Program-made: the position numbers and the translations under genes
Origin: an uncultured Sphingomonadales bacterium
Lineage (GTDB): Bacteria > Pseudomonadota > Alphaproteobacteria > Sphingomonadales > Sphingomonadaceae
DNA: 34,358 bases
Assembly: GCA_903821605.1 (NCBI GenBank)
Contig: CAIJLZ010000009.1
Coordinates: forward strand, 1 to 34,358
Reading direction: 5' to 3'
Shown here: positions 7,577 through 16,108 of the stretch, one piece after another
Layout: the number at the start of each line of letters is the position of its first letter
Position numbering within the stretch: position 1 is the first letter of the stretch
The notes under the pieces: generated by a model
Databases searched by the model: none
What the model was told of the DNA's origin: nothing
The model's input: only the letters and a program-made list of their open reading frames with translations

Positions 7577-8479
7577 ATGCAACTACGCGACTTTGATGTG
7601 AACCTGCTCATCACGCTGGAAGCCATCTGGACGACGCGCAACGTGTCCAATGCCGCAAAGACCCTCAACCTTGCCCAATCCACGGTCAGCGCCGCACTCA
7701 ACCGGCTACGCCAGGCGTTGGACGATGAATTGTTCACCTGGTCTGGCAGCGAAATGGTGCCGACCCCGCTGGCCGAACAGATCATGCCCGATGTGGCCGA
7801 ATTGCTGAACGGGGTACGCAACGTGCTCACCAAGTCGTTGGGCAAGATTGATACCGTCGAACGGCGACTGGTCATTGCCACGGCAGATTATATCGCGGCG
7901 CTGTTCGGGGCACCGCTGCTGGAGAAGGCCGCCGCCGAGGCCCCGCATTTATCTTTCGACTTTATCGATATGCGCCCGCAATTCCTGAACCGGGCGGCAA
8001 GGCCGGACATTGATTTGTTCGTGATCCCGGCAAATGCGCTGCGTACCTCGGGCATGGAAAAGACCGTACTTTATAAGGATACCTATGTCTGTATCGGCGC
8101 GGCCGATAATGATGCCCTGTATGAGGGCATGGGCACGGATGAATTTCTGGCCTTACGCCATATCGGCTATTCGGCCCTGCCCCGCATCGCCTTCAACCAC
8201 GAGATGATGTTGTGGGACGAACTGGGGAAGGATGCCCATCTGCGCCTGACCATGGGCAATTACCTGATTTTCGCGCGCATTGTGTCCGCTAGCAACGCGG
8301 TCGCCATTTTGCCCAAGCGGCTGGCCAGCACATTGACGGGGGAGTGGAAGCTGAAATGGATCACCCCACCCCTCCCCACGCCAGAACTGGAAATCGCAGC
8401 CATCTGGCGGCCGGATCAGGCCAAGGACATCGCCCTCACCTGGCTGCTTGAAACGCTGAACACCATCTCCGCCAGTTGA
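7577..8479 (+). CDS. LysR-family transcriptional regulator (NodD/NahR-like)
   Basis: 300 residues from the ATG at 7577. The N-terminal winged helix-turn-helix is clear: LRDFDVNLLITLEAIW, then VSNAAKTLNLAQSTVSAALNRLRQAL (about 24-49) and DELFTW. It is followed by the type 2 periplasmic-binding-like effector domain. The start MQLRDFDVN is typical for NodD/NahR/LinR-like regulators and is preceded by a GAGGG stretch; an upstream TTG in the same frame would add nine unconvincing residues. It is divergent from the dioxygenase operon and seven bases from the convergent flavoprotein gene. It probably senses a pathway intermediate and activates one or both catabolic operons. Confidence 0.9.
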   Translation: MQLRDFDVNLLITLEAIWTTRNVSNAAKTLNLAQSTVSAALNRLRQALDDELFTWSGSEMVPTPLAEQIMPDVAELLNGVRNVLTKSLGKIDTVERRLVIATADYIAALFGAPLLEKAAAEAPHLSFDFIDMRPQFLNRAARPDIDLFVIPANALRTSGMEKTVLYKDTYVCIGAADNDALYEGMGTDEFLALRHIGYSALPRIAFNHEMMLWDELGKDAHLRLTMGNYLIFARIVSASNAVAILPKRLASTLTGEWKLKWITPPLPTPELEIAAIWRPDQAKDIALTWLLETLNTISAS

Positions 8480-8486
8480 TTATGCC

Positions 8487-9953
8487 CTAGGCGGCTCCCG
8501 CCGCATGACGGCCGGCGATGCGACCAAAGACCGACCCGCTGGTCAACCCCGCCCCACCCGGATAGCGATCATAATAGAGGCCGCCGACAAGTTCGCCTGC
8601 GGCATAGAGACCGGCAATCGGCGTCCCTTCTTCATTCTGGACGCGCGCCTCTTCATCGATGGCGAGACCGCCATAGGTCAGGGTAATCCCACAAGTGACC
8701 TGATAAGCAACGAAAGGCGGCTCGCTCAACGCGCGCGCCCAGTTGGACTTGTTGATCGCAAGCCCATGTGTCGCGCGGCCATCGAGTACGGCCGGGTTGA
8801 AGGGCACGGCTTCATCCACCGCCGCATTGAAAGACGCCACCGTCGCCAAAAACGCGTCGCGGTCGATCCCTTCAAGCTTGTCAGCCAACGCTTCGAGCGT
8901 GGGCGCCTCAAAACGGGCGGCGCGCGGTGTGCGATATTCATCCGGCAGGATCGCCATCGCCTTGGCGTCGAATATCTGCCAGCCCATCCCGCCGGGCTGC
9001 TGCAAAATCGCCGCACCCATCTTGGAATAGGTGTAATTCCGAAAATCCGAGCCTTCGTCGAAAAACCGCTGGCCGTTGATGTTCACGACCATCCCGAGTG
9101 TGAAATAATTCTTCTGCTGATTAAGGATCGCCAGATCCCCAAAATCGGCGGCCCCCGCATCGAAGAACACGCTGTGGCAGCCCGACCAATTCCCATGCGA
9201 CCGCGCGCCGATATCAAGGGCCGCCTGAATGACGTTGCCGGTGTTATATCTGGAGCCGCGCACCTTTGCGAGATCCCAACCTGCGCCGAGATAGCGGACA
9301 CGGGCCTCCGTATTGGCGTGAAACCCCCCGGCAGCGAGGATCACAGCATCGGCAGCCAGTTCTTCGCCATTCACAATGACGCCACGCACGGCATGACGAT
9401 CCCCCAGCAAGCCATCCACTTTGCTATCATAACGAATGTCGACGCCGAGCGTTTCTGCGCGACGGAATAGGGCATCGACAAGCCCCATGCCGCCGCCGGC
9501 GGTCTCAATGGTCAGCCCGCCCCAAAACACGTTGCGACCATCCACCTTAAAGGACTGGCGACCAAAGGCAGGCAGGAAACGCACGCCATGATCGCGCATC
9601 CACAAGAGGGTCGCGAGACTTTCCCCAACCAACAACTCGATCAAGACTGGATCGGCGCGATATCCGCTCAGCCGACATAGGTCGAGGTAAAAGCTTTCGT
9701 CATCATAGCGACCAAAATCGCTGATCTCCATTTCGGTGCTGGATAGGTCCGGCACGAGTCGCGCAATGTCTTCCGCGCCGTGATAGACGGTTCGGAAGCA
9801 CCCACCGGTAAAGGCGGAATTGCCTCCACGCGCCGCGCGCGGTGCCCGTTCGAGTATGGTGACATTGGCCCCGTTTTCTGCGGCGGAAATGGCGGCGCAC
9901 AGCGCTGCATTGCCCGCACCAACCACGAGGATATTCTGCTGCTTATTGCTCAA
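8487..9953 (-). CDS. FAD-dependent dehydrogenase, tricarballylate dehydrogenase (TcuA)-like (paralogue 2)
   Basis: 488 residues from a TTG at 9953, preceded by AAGGGCG at good spacing; another in-frame TTG at 9983 would add ten residues. N-terminal NILVVGAGNAALCAAISA with the TcuA-style GNAALC, RAARGGNSAFTGG, and C-terminal AAGELVGGLYYDRYPGG followed by AGLTSGSVFGRIAGR place it in the tricarballylate dehydrogenase group of FAD_binding_2 enzymes. TcuA oxidises tricarballylate to aconitate; the substrate here is unknown but probably a carboxylated or cyclic intermediate. It diverges from the TonB receptor, so its promoter lies in the 9954-10096 gap. It is a single-gene transcript ending convergently with the LysR gene. 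Confidence 0.82.
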   Translation of the reverse strand: MSNKQQNILVVGAGNAALCAAISAAENGANVTILERAPRAARGGNSAFTGGCFRTVYHGAEDIARLVPDLSSTEMEISDFGRYDDESFYLDLCRLSGYRADPVLIELLVGESLATLLWMRDHGVRFLPAFGRQSFKVDGRNVFWGGLTIETAGGGMGLVDALFRRAETLGVDIRYDSKVDGLLGDRHAVRGVIVNGEELAADAVILAAGGFHANTEARVRYLGAGWDLAKVRGSRYNTGNVIQAALDIGARSHGNWSGCHSVFFDAGAADFGDLAILNQQKNYFTLGMVVNINGQRFFDEGSDFRNYTYSKMGAAILQQPGGMGWQIFDAKAMAILPDEYRTPRAARFEAPTLEALADKLEGIDRDAFLATVASFNAAVDEAVPFNPAVLDGRATHGLAINKSNWARALSEPPFVAYQVTCGITLTYGGLAIDEEARVQNEEGTPIAGLYAAGELVGGLYYDRYPGGAGLTSGSVFGRIAGRHAAGAA

Positions 9954-10002
9954 GGTATCGCCCTTATCGATAATAGCTATCAAAAATTATCGCTTCTCTC
10001 AA

Positions 10003-10025
10003 TGATGGCGATGTTCTAGCCATCA
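10003..10025. promoter_or_regulatory. Inverted repeat, probable operator between divergent flavoprotein and TonB receptor genes
   Basis: A perfect 7-base inverted repeat, TGATGGC, nine bases, GCCATCA, lies near the middle of the 143-base divergent gap. Closer to the flavoprotein gene is an AT-rich stretch with a TTATCGATAA palindrome at about 9963-9972. Either could bind a regulator controlling both directions. The repeat is not found in the LysR intergenic gap, so a shared LysR site is not demonstrated. Confidence 0.4.
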
Positions 10026-10096
10026 CGTCAAGCGACAATAAAAATCGACAGCATCCGAAGTTGCTGCATGTTAAAAATAGATAGGGGAGAGGGAAA

Positions 10097-12370
10097 ATGA
10101 GATCATCGAAGATCCAGATGGGCCTTACATCTTGGCTTGTCATTGCTACCTGTATTGCGCCCGCGACCGCATGGGCGTCGGCCACTGACAAACAGGCGCA
10201 GGACGGCGACATCATCGTCACAGCAACGAAGCGCGCCGAGTCCGCGAACGACGTTCCGATGTCGATTGCCGCGGTTTCTGGCGCAGATCTGTTGACGGCG
10301 GGCATCAAGAGCGCTGACGATCTGGGCAAGATTGTCCCCGGTTTCACCTTCACCCAGTCGGCCTATAGCACGCCGGTTTATTCGCTGCGCGGCGTCGGCT
10401 TTTACAATTACGATATTGCCTCGACGCCTACCGTCACGATCTATCAGGATGAAGCGCCTTTGGCCTTCTCCGCCATGTCGCGCGGCGCTGGCTTTGATCT
10501 GGAACGTGTGGAAGTGCTGAAAGGGCCGCAAGGCCTGTTGTTCGGCTCCAACTCGACCGGCGGCGCGGTGAACTACATCGCCGCGCGCCCGACCGATACG
10601 CTCAAGGCCGGAATGGATGCGGGCTATGGCCGCTTCAATGCCTGGGAACTGGGCGGTTTCGTCTCCGGTCCGCTCGCCGATGGCGTGGGTGTCCGCATTG
10701 CGGCACGGCACGAAGGTTCGGGCAATTGGCAACACAGCTCGACACGGCCTGCGGATGGCAACGGCAAGCGCAACTTCACCCAGATGCGGGCCTTGCTTGA
10801 TATCGCCTCGGGCGATCGGCTGACGGCAAAATTCGGCCTGACCGCCTTCTGGGACAAGTCGGACGTGCAAGCCGCTCAGTTGCATGAAGTCACCCCGCTG
10901 GTCGCGCCAGCCATCGACCCGCAACTGCCAACCTTCCCGCTGGTCTCAGACTCGCGCACGGCGGATTGGACGGCTGGCCTAGAGCCGAAGCGCGACGACC
11001 GCCTGTTGCACGCAACCGCGCGGTTCGATTATGAATTGACGGATGCGGTCACCCTTACGTCGCTGACGTCCTATGGTCATTACAAGCAGAATGACCGGGT
11101 CGATCCGGACGCAACAAGCTTGCAGATCGTGGACACGATCGACCGTGGGTCGATCAAGTCGCTGTTCCAAGAAGTCCGCCTGTCAGGTGACTTTGGCAAT
11201 GGTGGCCGCTGGATCATTGGTGCCAATTACGAGAATAACAAGGTCGCGGAAACGCAGACATTGACTTCGACCGGCGGCAGCGGCTTCCGCGCCTTCAACC
11301 TGTTCTTTGGCGCGCCCATCCCGGATGCGATCGACATTTCTTCGACGCAGAAATTCAAGAACCTGTCCGCATTCACGAATGTCGACTTCGCCTTCAACGA
11401 TCAGTTCAAGGCCCATGCCGGGGTTCGCTATACGGACACCCGAGACCAGTTCAGTGGCTGCACCGGCAACTCGGCGAATGGCGCACTTGCGCTCATTCTC
11501 CAGATCCCCGGCAACCCTGCATGCACCCAGTTCAATGGTCCCACCGCAGGGGATCCGACGCGCAGCACGCTAAAGCAGGACAATCTCTCCTGGCGCGTGG
11601 GTCTGGACTTCAGCCCGAACAATGACACGCTGGTCTATGCGAACGTCAGCCGCGGCTTCAAGGTCGGCGCCTTCCCGCTGATCCCCGCCGTCTTCTCGTT
11701 CCAATATGACCCAGCAACGCAGGAAAAGCTGACCGCCTATGAAGCAGGCTTCAAGCTGTCGCTCCGTCGCAGTGTCCAACTCAATGGCGCGGTTTTCTAT
11801 TATGATTATGCCGACAAGCAGGTGCTCGGCAGCGACAATGTGCCGCCCTTCGGGACGCTCAACCGCTTGGTCAATATTCCCAAGTCGAAGGTGACAGGCG
11901 CGGAACTGCAACTGATCCTGCGGCCGGTACAAGGCCTGACCGTGAACGGTGGTCTGACCTATGTGCGCAGCCGCATCGGCGACTTCACCAATATCGATCC
12001 GCTCGGCGCAACCCGCAATTTCAAGGGTGAAGCCTTCCCGAACACGCCCAAATGGCAGGGCTCGGTCGCTGTGGATTACGGCTTTGCATTGTCGGCTAGC
12101 CTGAATGGCTTTGTGGGTGCCAACGCCACGATGCGCAGCAAGACCAATGGCGGGCTTGGCGAAAACCAGGTGCTGGACATTAATGGCTACACGCTGGTTG
12201 ATCTTCGCGCGGGGGTCTCCTCACCCGATGAGCGCTGGCGCCTGAGCTTCTGGGGCCGCAATATTTTCGACAAATATTACTGGACCAACGCCTATCGTAT
12301 TGCGGACGTCTCGGCGCGGTTTGCTGGCATGCCGGCAAGCTACGGCGCGACGCTCGCCTTCCGCTACTAA
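10097..12370 (+). CDS. TonB-dependent outer-membrane receptor
   Basis: 757 residues starting at an ATG with a strong GGGGAGAGGG site. A signal peptide is visible: charged MRSSK, a hydrophobic stretch to about residue 24, then AWA and a likely cut before SATDKQ. A TonB box follows (DIIVTATKR, about 37-45), then the plug domain with FTQSAYSTPVYSLRGVG and the LERVEVLKGPQGLLFG motif followed by NSTGGAVNYI. The long beta barrel ends in GATLAFRY with a terminal aromatic residue. This is the size and type of sphingomonad receptors linked to catabolic clusters, which take up hydrophobic or bulky compounds rather than only siderophores. It heads the plus-strand catabolic run and probably imports the pathway substrate. 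Confidence 0.92.
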   Translation: MRSSKIQMGLTSWLVIATCIAPATAWASATDKQAQDGDIIVTATKRAESANDVPMSIAAVSGADLLTAGIKSADDLGKIVPGFTFTQSAYSTPVYSLRGVGFYNYDIASTPTVTIYQDEAPLAFSAMSRGAGFDLERVEVLKGPQGLLFGSNSTGGAVNYIAARPTDTLKAGMDAGYGRFNAWELGGFVSGPLADGVGVRIAARHEGSGNWQHSSTRPADGNGKRNFTQMRALLDIASGDRLTAKFGLTAFWDKSDVQAAQLHEVTPLVAPAIDPQLPTFPLVSDSRTADWTAGLEPKRDDRLLHATARFDYELTDAVTLTSLTSYGHYKQNDRVDPDATSLQIVDTIDRGSIKSLFQEVRLSGDFGNGGRWIIGANYENNKVAETQTLTSTGGSGFRAFNLFFGAPIPDAIDISSTQKFKNLSAFTNVDFAFNDQFKAHAGVRYTDTRDQFSGCTGNSANGALALILQIPGNPACTQFNGPTAGDPTRSTLKQDNLSWRVGLDFSPNNDTLVYANVSRGFKVGAFPLIPAVFSFQYDPATQEKLTAYEAGFKLSLRRSVQLNGAVFYYDYADKQVLGSDNVPPFGTLNRLVNIPKSKVTGAELQLILRPVQGLTVNGGLTYVRSRIGDFTNIDPLGATRNFKGEAFPNTPKWQGSVAVDYGFALSASLNGFVGANATMRSKTNGGLGENQVLDINGYTLVDLRAGVSSPDERWRLSFWGRNIFDKYYWTNAYRIADVSARFAGMPASYGATLAFRY

Positions 12371-12400
12371 GTCTTTCGCACCTTTCCTGAACCTCGCAGA

Positions 12401-12427
12401 GGCACGGCGGCATCACGCCGCCGTGCC
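12401..12427 (+). terminator. Strong hairpin downstream of the TonB receptor
   Basis: A perfect 11-base stem GGCACGGCGGC / GCCGCCGTGCC with a 5-base ATCAC loop starts 31 bases after the receptor stop and ends 30 bases before the isochorismatase-like start. It is followed by only a short T-rich stretch. It may partly terminate receptor transcription or stabilise the receptor mRNA, so the downstream genes would be expressed at a lower level. Confidence 0.6.
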
Positions 12428-12456
12428 CAAGCTTTTGCCCATTTGGAGTATCTATT

Positions 12457-13050
12457 ATGACATCCGCCCTGCTCTTACTCGATCTTCAGAACGAGATGGT
12501 TGACCCCAAGGGCAAGGTGGGCGCGCATGGCCTTGCCAAGATCGTCGACGAGCGCGGCGTGCTCGTAAACGCGAAGCGCTGTCTTGACGCAGCTCGGGCC
12601 GCCGGCATGGCGGTCGTCCATGTCCGCCTTGGCTTCCGCCCGGATTATCTCGATTGCCTCAGCGTCGCGGCGCGTATCAGCGGTCTGAAGAACAACCGCG
12701 CGGCGATTGTTGGGGAGTTTGGAACCGAATTCCATCCGATGGTCGCGCCGGTCGATGGCGAACTGGTCATCACCAAGCAATGCGTCAATCCTTTCTTCAA
12801 TACTGGGCTGATGTCCTGGCTGATGCACCATGGTATCAAGACGCTCTATCTGGGTGGCGTGGCTACCCATCTGGTCGTTGAGAGCACCACACGCTTCGCG
12901 GATGACGCGGGTTTTGCCCCCATTGTCATCGAAGACATCTGCGCCGCGCCGAACCCGGTGTTGCACGACCATTTCATCACGATGATTGCGCCGGCGTTGG
13001 GCACTGTCACCACGACAGATGCCTTTGTTGTCGAGGCGGGGCAGGCCTAA
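12457..13050 (+). CDS. Isochorismatase-fold hydrolase with the nucleophilic Cys replaced by Val
   Basis: 197 residues of the isochorismatase/cysteine hydrolase superfamily. Asp9 (LLLLDLQNE), Lys107 (VITKQCVNPFF) and a non-prolyl stretch GGVATHLVVESTTR (133-146) match the usual Asp-Lys-Cys sites. The expected Cys of the GVxTxxCVEST motif is Val140 here. Amidases such as nicotinamidase need that Cys, while true isochorismatases (EntB, PhzD) lack it and use the Asp for acid catalysis. Cys-less homologues are known in bacteria. The reaction may therefore be a vinyl ether, enol or C-C type hydrolysis, or unknown. RBS TTGGAG precedes the ATG; the next gene begins one base after the stop. Confidence 0.8.
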   Translation: MTSALLLLDLQNEMVDPKGKVGAHGLAKIVDERGVLVNAKRCLDAARAAGMAVVHVRLGFRPDYLDCLSVAARISGLKNNRAAIVGEFGTEFHPMVAPVDGELVITKQCVNPFFNTGLMSWLMHHGIKTLYLGGVATHLVVESTTRFADDAGFAPIVIEDICAAPNPVLHDHFITMIAPALGTVTTTDAFVVEAGQA

Positions 13051-13051
13051 G

Positions 13052-13909
13052 ATGACATTGCGCGATATCGTTCAGCGTCGCAAGGCGGTGATCGCACCAG
13101 GTGCGGCCAACGCCCTTTTTGCCCGGATTATCGAAGATCTGGGTTATGAGTGCGTCTATGTGACGGGTGCAGGTATCGCCAATATGGCGCTCGGCGCGCC
13201 TGATATCGGTTTGACCTCGCTCGATGACATTGCGCAAACCGTTGCGCGGATGGCCGATGCGGTGGCACTTCCGCTGATCGTTGATGCTGACACCGGTTTT
13301 GGCAATGCGGTCAATACGTGGCGGACGATGAAGGTGCTGGAACGTGCCGGGGCCGCAGCCATCCAGCTTGAGGACCAAGAATTTCCCAAGCGCTGCGGAC
13401 ACTTCAACGGCAAGAGCGTCATCCCGCTCCATGAGATGTTGCCCAAGGTCAAGGCGGCTGCGGACGCCCGCACCCGGGATACGCTCATCATCGCCCGCAC
13501 CGATGCGCTGGCGGTTGACGGCCTGACGGCGGCACTAGATCGCGCGGCGGCCTTTATCGAGGCCGGCGCCGATATGACCTTTGTCGAGGCCCCGCGTGAT
13601 GCCGACCAGATGCGCAGCATTGCCGCGCTTGCGGTGCCGCAGGTCGCGAATATTGTGCATGGCGGAAAAACGCCGCCCCTGCCTCAATCTGCGCTTGCCG
13701 ACATGGGCTTTGGCATTGTCCTATATGCCAATGCCGCCTTGCAAGCTGCCGTGCGCGCCTCGGTGGAGGTGCTCGGCTCGCTGAAACAGACCGGTTCGCT
13801 GGACGCCGTCCATGATCGGTTGGCGAGCTTTGAGGAGCGGCAGGCCGCCGTCGCCAAGCCGCGCTGGGACGCGCTTGAACAGCAGTTTGAAAACAAGCGA
13901 GAAAACTGA
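13052..13909 (+). CDS. Isocitrate lyase / PEP mutase family lyase (methylisocitrate or dimethylmalate lyase-like)
   Basis: 285 residues from the ATG at 13052, one base after the preceding stop. The family's metal and catalytic motifs are present: DADTGFGNA (78-86, with Asp78 and Asp80), QLEDQEFPKRCGH (105-117, with Glu107 and KRCGH at 113-117), and a C-terminal helix for helix swapping. The intact KRCGH loop marks a C-C lyase rather than a phosphonate mutase. It cleaves a 2-alkylmalate or isocitrate type acid, giving for example pyruvate plus another acid. 2-Methylisocitrate, 2,3-dimethylmalate and oxaloacetate are family substrates and none can be chosen from sequence. Its stop overlaps the next ATG (TGATG). 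Confidence 0.85.
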   Translation: MTLRDIVQRRKAVIAPGAANALFARIIEDLGYECVYVTGAGIANMALGAPDIGLTSLDDIAQTVARMADAVALPLIVDADTGFGNAVNTWRTMKVLERAGAAAIQLEDQEFPKRCGHFNGKSVIPLHEMLPKVKAAADARTRDTLIIARTDALAVDGLTAALDRAAAFIEAGADMTFVEAPRDADQMRSIAALAVPQVANIVHGGKTPPLPQSALADMGFGIVLYANAALQAAVRASVEVLGSLKQTGSLDAVHDRLASFEERQAAVAKPRWDALEQQFENKREN

Positions 13910-15327
13910 TGCAGATCGTTGTCGTTGGGAGTGGCATTGCCGGGTTGAGCGCCGCTTTGAGTGCGGCACAGGCCGGGGCCCGCGTCACGCTCGTGGAGCG
14001 CGCCGTCGAAGGCGAGCACGGCGGCAATACGCGCTATACCGAAGCCTATTTGCGCATGAAGTCGATGGACGAGGTCGCGGATGATTTCGTCGACCATTTC
14101 ATGGCCAATGCGGGCGGCTATACCGATCCGAGCATCGTACAGGAAATGGTGCGAAGCTATGACGATTGGTCGCCGCTGGCACGGAGCCAGTCGACGGTCG
14201 ATCCGGATTTGCTCACCGCTTTTGTTGAACATGCCGGGCCGACCTTGCGGTGGCTGGAAGCGTCCGGGCTGCGGTTCGACTTTTTGCCAACCGCCTTCAT
14301 CACCACGACAACGACGCGGCTGTTGCCGGTCGGTGGCGGCTGGGCGATGGTCGAAACCCTGACCAGCGCCGCGCGCGATGCGGGCGTGGAATTCCGCTTT
14401 GCAACGACGGCCCGTGGGCTGGCGATGGATTGCGGCAAGGTTGTGGGATTGGAAACATCCCGGGGGACAATCGACTGTAATGCCGTCATCCTTGCGTGTG
14501 GCGGCTTTGAGGGCAATCCTGAAATGCTCGCGCATTATGTCGGGCCAGGGGCGGTCAACCTGCGCCCCGTCGCGCGCGGTGGGCATTATAACAAGGGCGA
14601 AGGTATCCGCATGGCACTCGCCATCGGAGCGGCGCCGAACGGTGACTTCGGCAGCTATCACGCCGAACCGATCGATCCGCGCTCGGGCATTGCCGAACCT
14701 GCAATCTTCACCTTCCCTTATGGCATCCTCGTCAACAAAGCAGGCCAGCGCTTCACCGACGAGGCCCCCGGCACCGTCGATGCGCATTATGAAAGCGTGA
14801 CGCGCCGGATCTATGAGCAGCGCGATGGCATTGCGTGGATGATCACCGACGCTGGGCTGGATGACGTGCCCAACTGGCAAAAGGGCAGCCGCACCGACCA
14901 ACCGCCTGTCACCGCAGCGACGATTGCTGAATTGGCAGATCAAATCGGCGTACCGGCGACCGCGCTTGCAGCGACCATCAACCAGTTCAACGCCGCCTGC
15001 ACGCAAGGGGCCTTTGACCCCTTGCGTGCAGATGGGCTCGCGACCACCGGTCTCACGCCGCCCAAGTCCAACTGGGCACGGCCGATTGCGCGCGGTCCGT
15101 TCCGCGCATGGCCGGTCATCTCCGCCAATGTCTTTACCTTTGGCGGGCTGAAGGCGGATCGTCATGCTCGCGTCATCGATCAGGACGGCCAGCCAATTCC
15201 CGGACTTTATGCTGCTGGCGAGACGATGGGGATTTATTACCGCACCTATACGGGATCGACCTCCGTCCTGCGCGGCGCGGTGTTCGGGCGGCAGGCCGCG
15301 CTCCACGCCTGTGGGGCGGTGGCGTGA
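13909..15327 (+). CDS. FAD-dependent dehydrogenase, TcuA/KstD-like (paralogue 3)
   Basis: 472 residues with an N-terminal dinucleotide fold IVVVGSGIAGLSAALSAAQ, Glu at the end of the second strand (TLVERAVEGEHGGNTRYTE), and the C-terminal end LYAAGETMGIYYRTYTGSTS followed by VLRGAVFGRQAAL. The TYTGSTSVLRGAVFGR end is typical of the TcuA-like group. It is coupled to the lyase by a one-base overlap and to the SDR by a four-base overlap. It could oxidise the substrate or product of the neighbouring lyase and SDR; which electron carrier it uses is not shown, though the ETF in the left operon is a candidate. Confidence 0.82.
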   Translation: MQIVVVGSGIAGLSAALSAAQAGARVTLVERAVEGEHGGNTRYTEAYLRMKSMDEVADDFVDHFMANAGGYTDPSIVQEMVRSYDDWSPLARSQSTVDPDLLTAFVEHAGPTLRWLEASGLRFDFLPTAFITTTTTRLLPVGGGWAMVETLTSAARDAGVEFRFATTARGLAMDCGKVVGLETSRGTIDCNAVILACGGFEGNPEMLAHYVGPGAVNLRPVARGGHYNKGEGIRMALAIGAAPNGDFGSYHAEPIDPRSGIAEPAIFTFPYGILVNKAGQRFTDEAPGTVDAHYESVTRRIYEQRDGIAWMITDAGLDDVPNWQKGSRTDQPPVTAATIAELADQIGVPATALAATINQFNAACTQGAFDPLRADGLATTGLTPPKSNWARPIARGPFRAWPVISANVFTFGGLKADRHARVIDQDGQPIPGLYAAGETMGIYYRTYTGSTSVLRGAVFGRQAALHACGAVA

Positions 15328-16076
15328 CCCGATTTGCCCTTGATGGCCTCGTCACCCTGATTACGGGCGGCGGCGGCATGATTGGGCAAGCCGTGGCACG
15401 GCGCCTTGCCGCAGGTGGCGCAAGGCTCGCCTTGGCGGATCGCACCGCGCCCCCGGCCGTGGGGACGACGAGCACCAGCTATGCGGCAGACCTCTGCGAT
15501 GCCGGCGCCATTGCCGACCTCGTCGCAAGCGTCTTGGCCGATTTTGGCCAGATCGACTGCCTGATCACCGCAGCAGGGATCACCTCGCTCGGATCATTAG
15601 AGACGCTGTCCTATGAGGAATGGGACCGCGTTCACAATATCAATTTGCGCGGCGTCTTCCTTGCTAATCAGGCTGTCATGGCGCCAATGAAGCGACAGCG
15701 CTTTGGCCGGATCGTGAACATCGGCTCGGTTCTCGCAAAAAATGGCGGCAATCCCAGGCCTTGGATCGATCCGAGCGAGCAGGACCACGCAGGCAACGCC
15801 GCTTATGGCGCGGCCAAGGCGGGGGTCCATGCGCTAACGCTCTATCTGGCCAAGGAAGTGGCTGCGCACGGCATTACGGCAAATGTCGTGGCCCCCGGCC
15901 CGATTGCGAGCCCCATGACGACCAGCTTTCCCGAAGCCCTTGTTCGCCAGATCCCGGCGGGACGCTTGGGTCAACCGGACGAGGTCGCGGCCTGCGTTGC
16001 CTATCTCTGCACGCGCGAGGCGGCCTTTGTCACGGGCGAGATCATCGACATCAATGGCGGCCTCTGGATGGACTGA
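15324..16076 (+). CDS. Short-chain dehydrogenase/reductase
   Basis: 250 residues from a GTG at 15324 whose GTGA overlaps the flavoprotein stop; no sensible ATG exists near the fold start. Classical SDR motifs: TLITGGGGMIG (cofactor loop TGxxxGxG), Asp after the second strand region (LALADRT, favouring NAD), ITAAGI in place of NNAG, Ser in VNIGSV, YGAAK catalytic Tyr and Lys, and a C-terminal FVTGEIIDINGGLWMD. It interconverts an alcohol and a ketone in the pathway. It is part of the translationally coupled lyase, flavoprotein and SDR cassette. Confidence 0.88.
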   Translation: MTRFALDGLVTLITGGGGMIGQAVARRLAAGGARLALADRTAPPAVGTTSTSYAADLCDAGAIADLVASVLADFGQIDCLITAAGITSLGSLETLSYEEWDRVHNINLRGVFLANQAVMAPMKRQRFGRIVNIGSVLAKNGGNPRPWIDPSEQDHAGNAAYGAAKAGVHALTLYLAKEVAAHGITANVVAPGPIASPMTTSFPEALVRQIPAGRLGQPDEVAACVAYLCTREAAFVTGEIIDINGGLWMD

Positions 16077-16108
16077 GCCGCGTACCGCTCCCTATGAAAG
16101 GACCTAAT

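Noticed and set aside
8505-9470. 321-codon plus-strand frame inside the TcuA-like gene
   Set aside because: Antisense shadow of a gene with clear FAD motifs; no recognisable domain.
7490-9990. ATAGCTA motif shared by the two divergent gaps as a LysR site
   Set aside because: Seven bases in AT-rich promoter DNA can recur by chance, and the flanks do not match.
13684-15306. 540-codon open frame on the minus strand
   Set aside because: It lies opposite the clearly recognised lyase and flavoprotein genes. Its sequence is Arg/His/Gly-rich with no domain, as expected for the antisense of GC-rich coding DNA.
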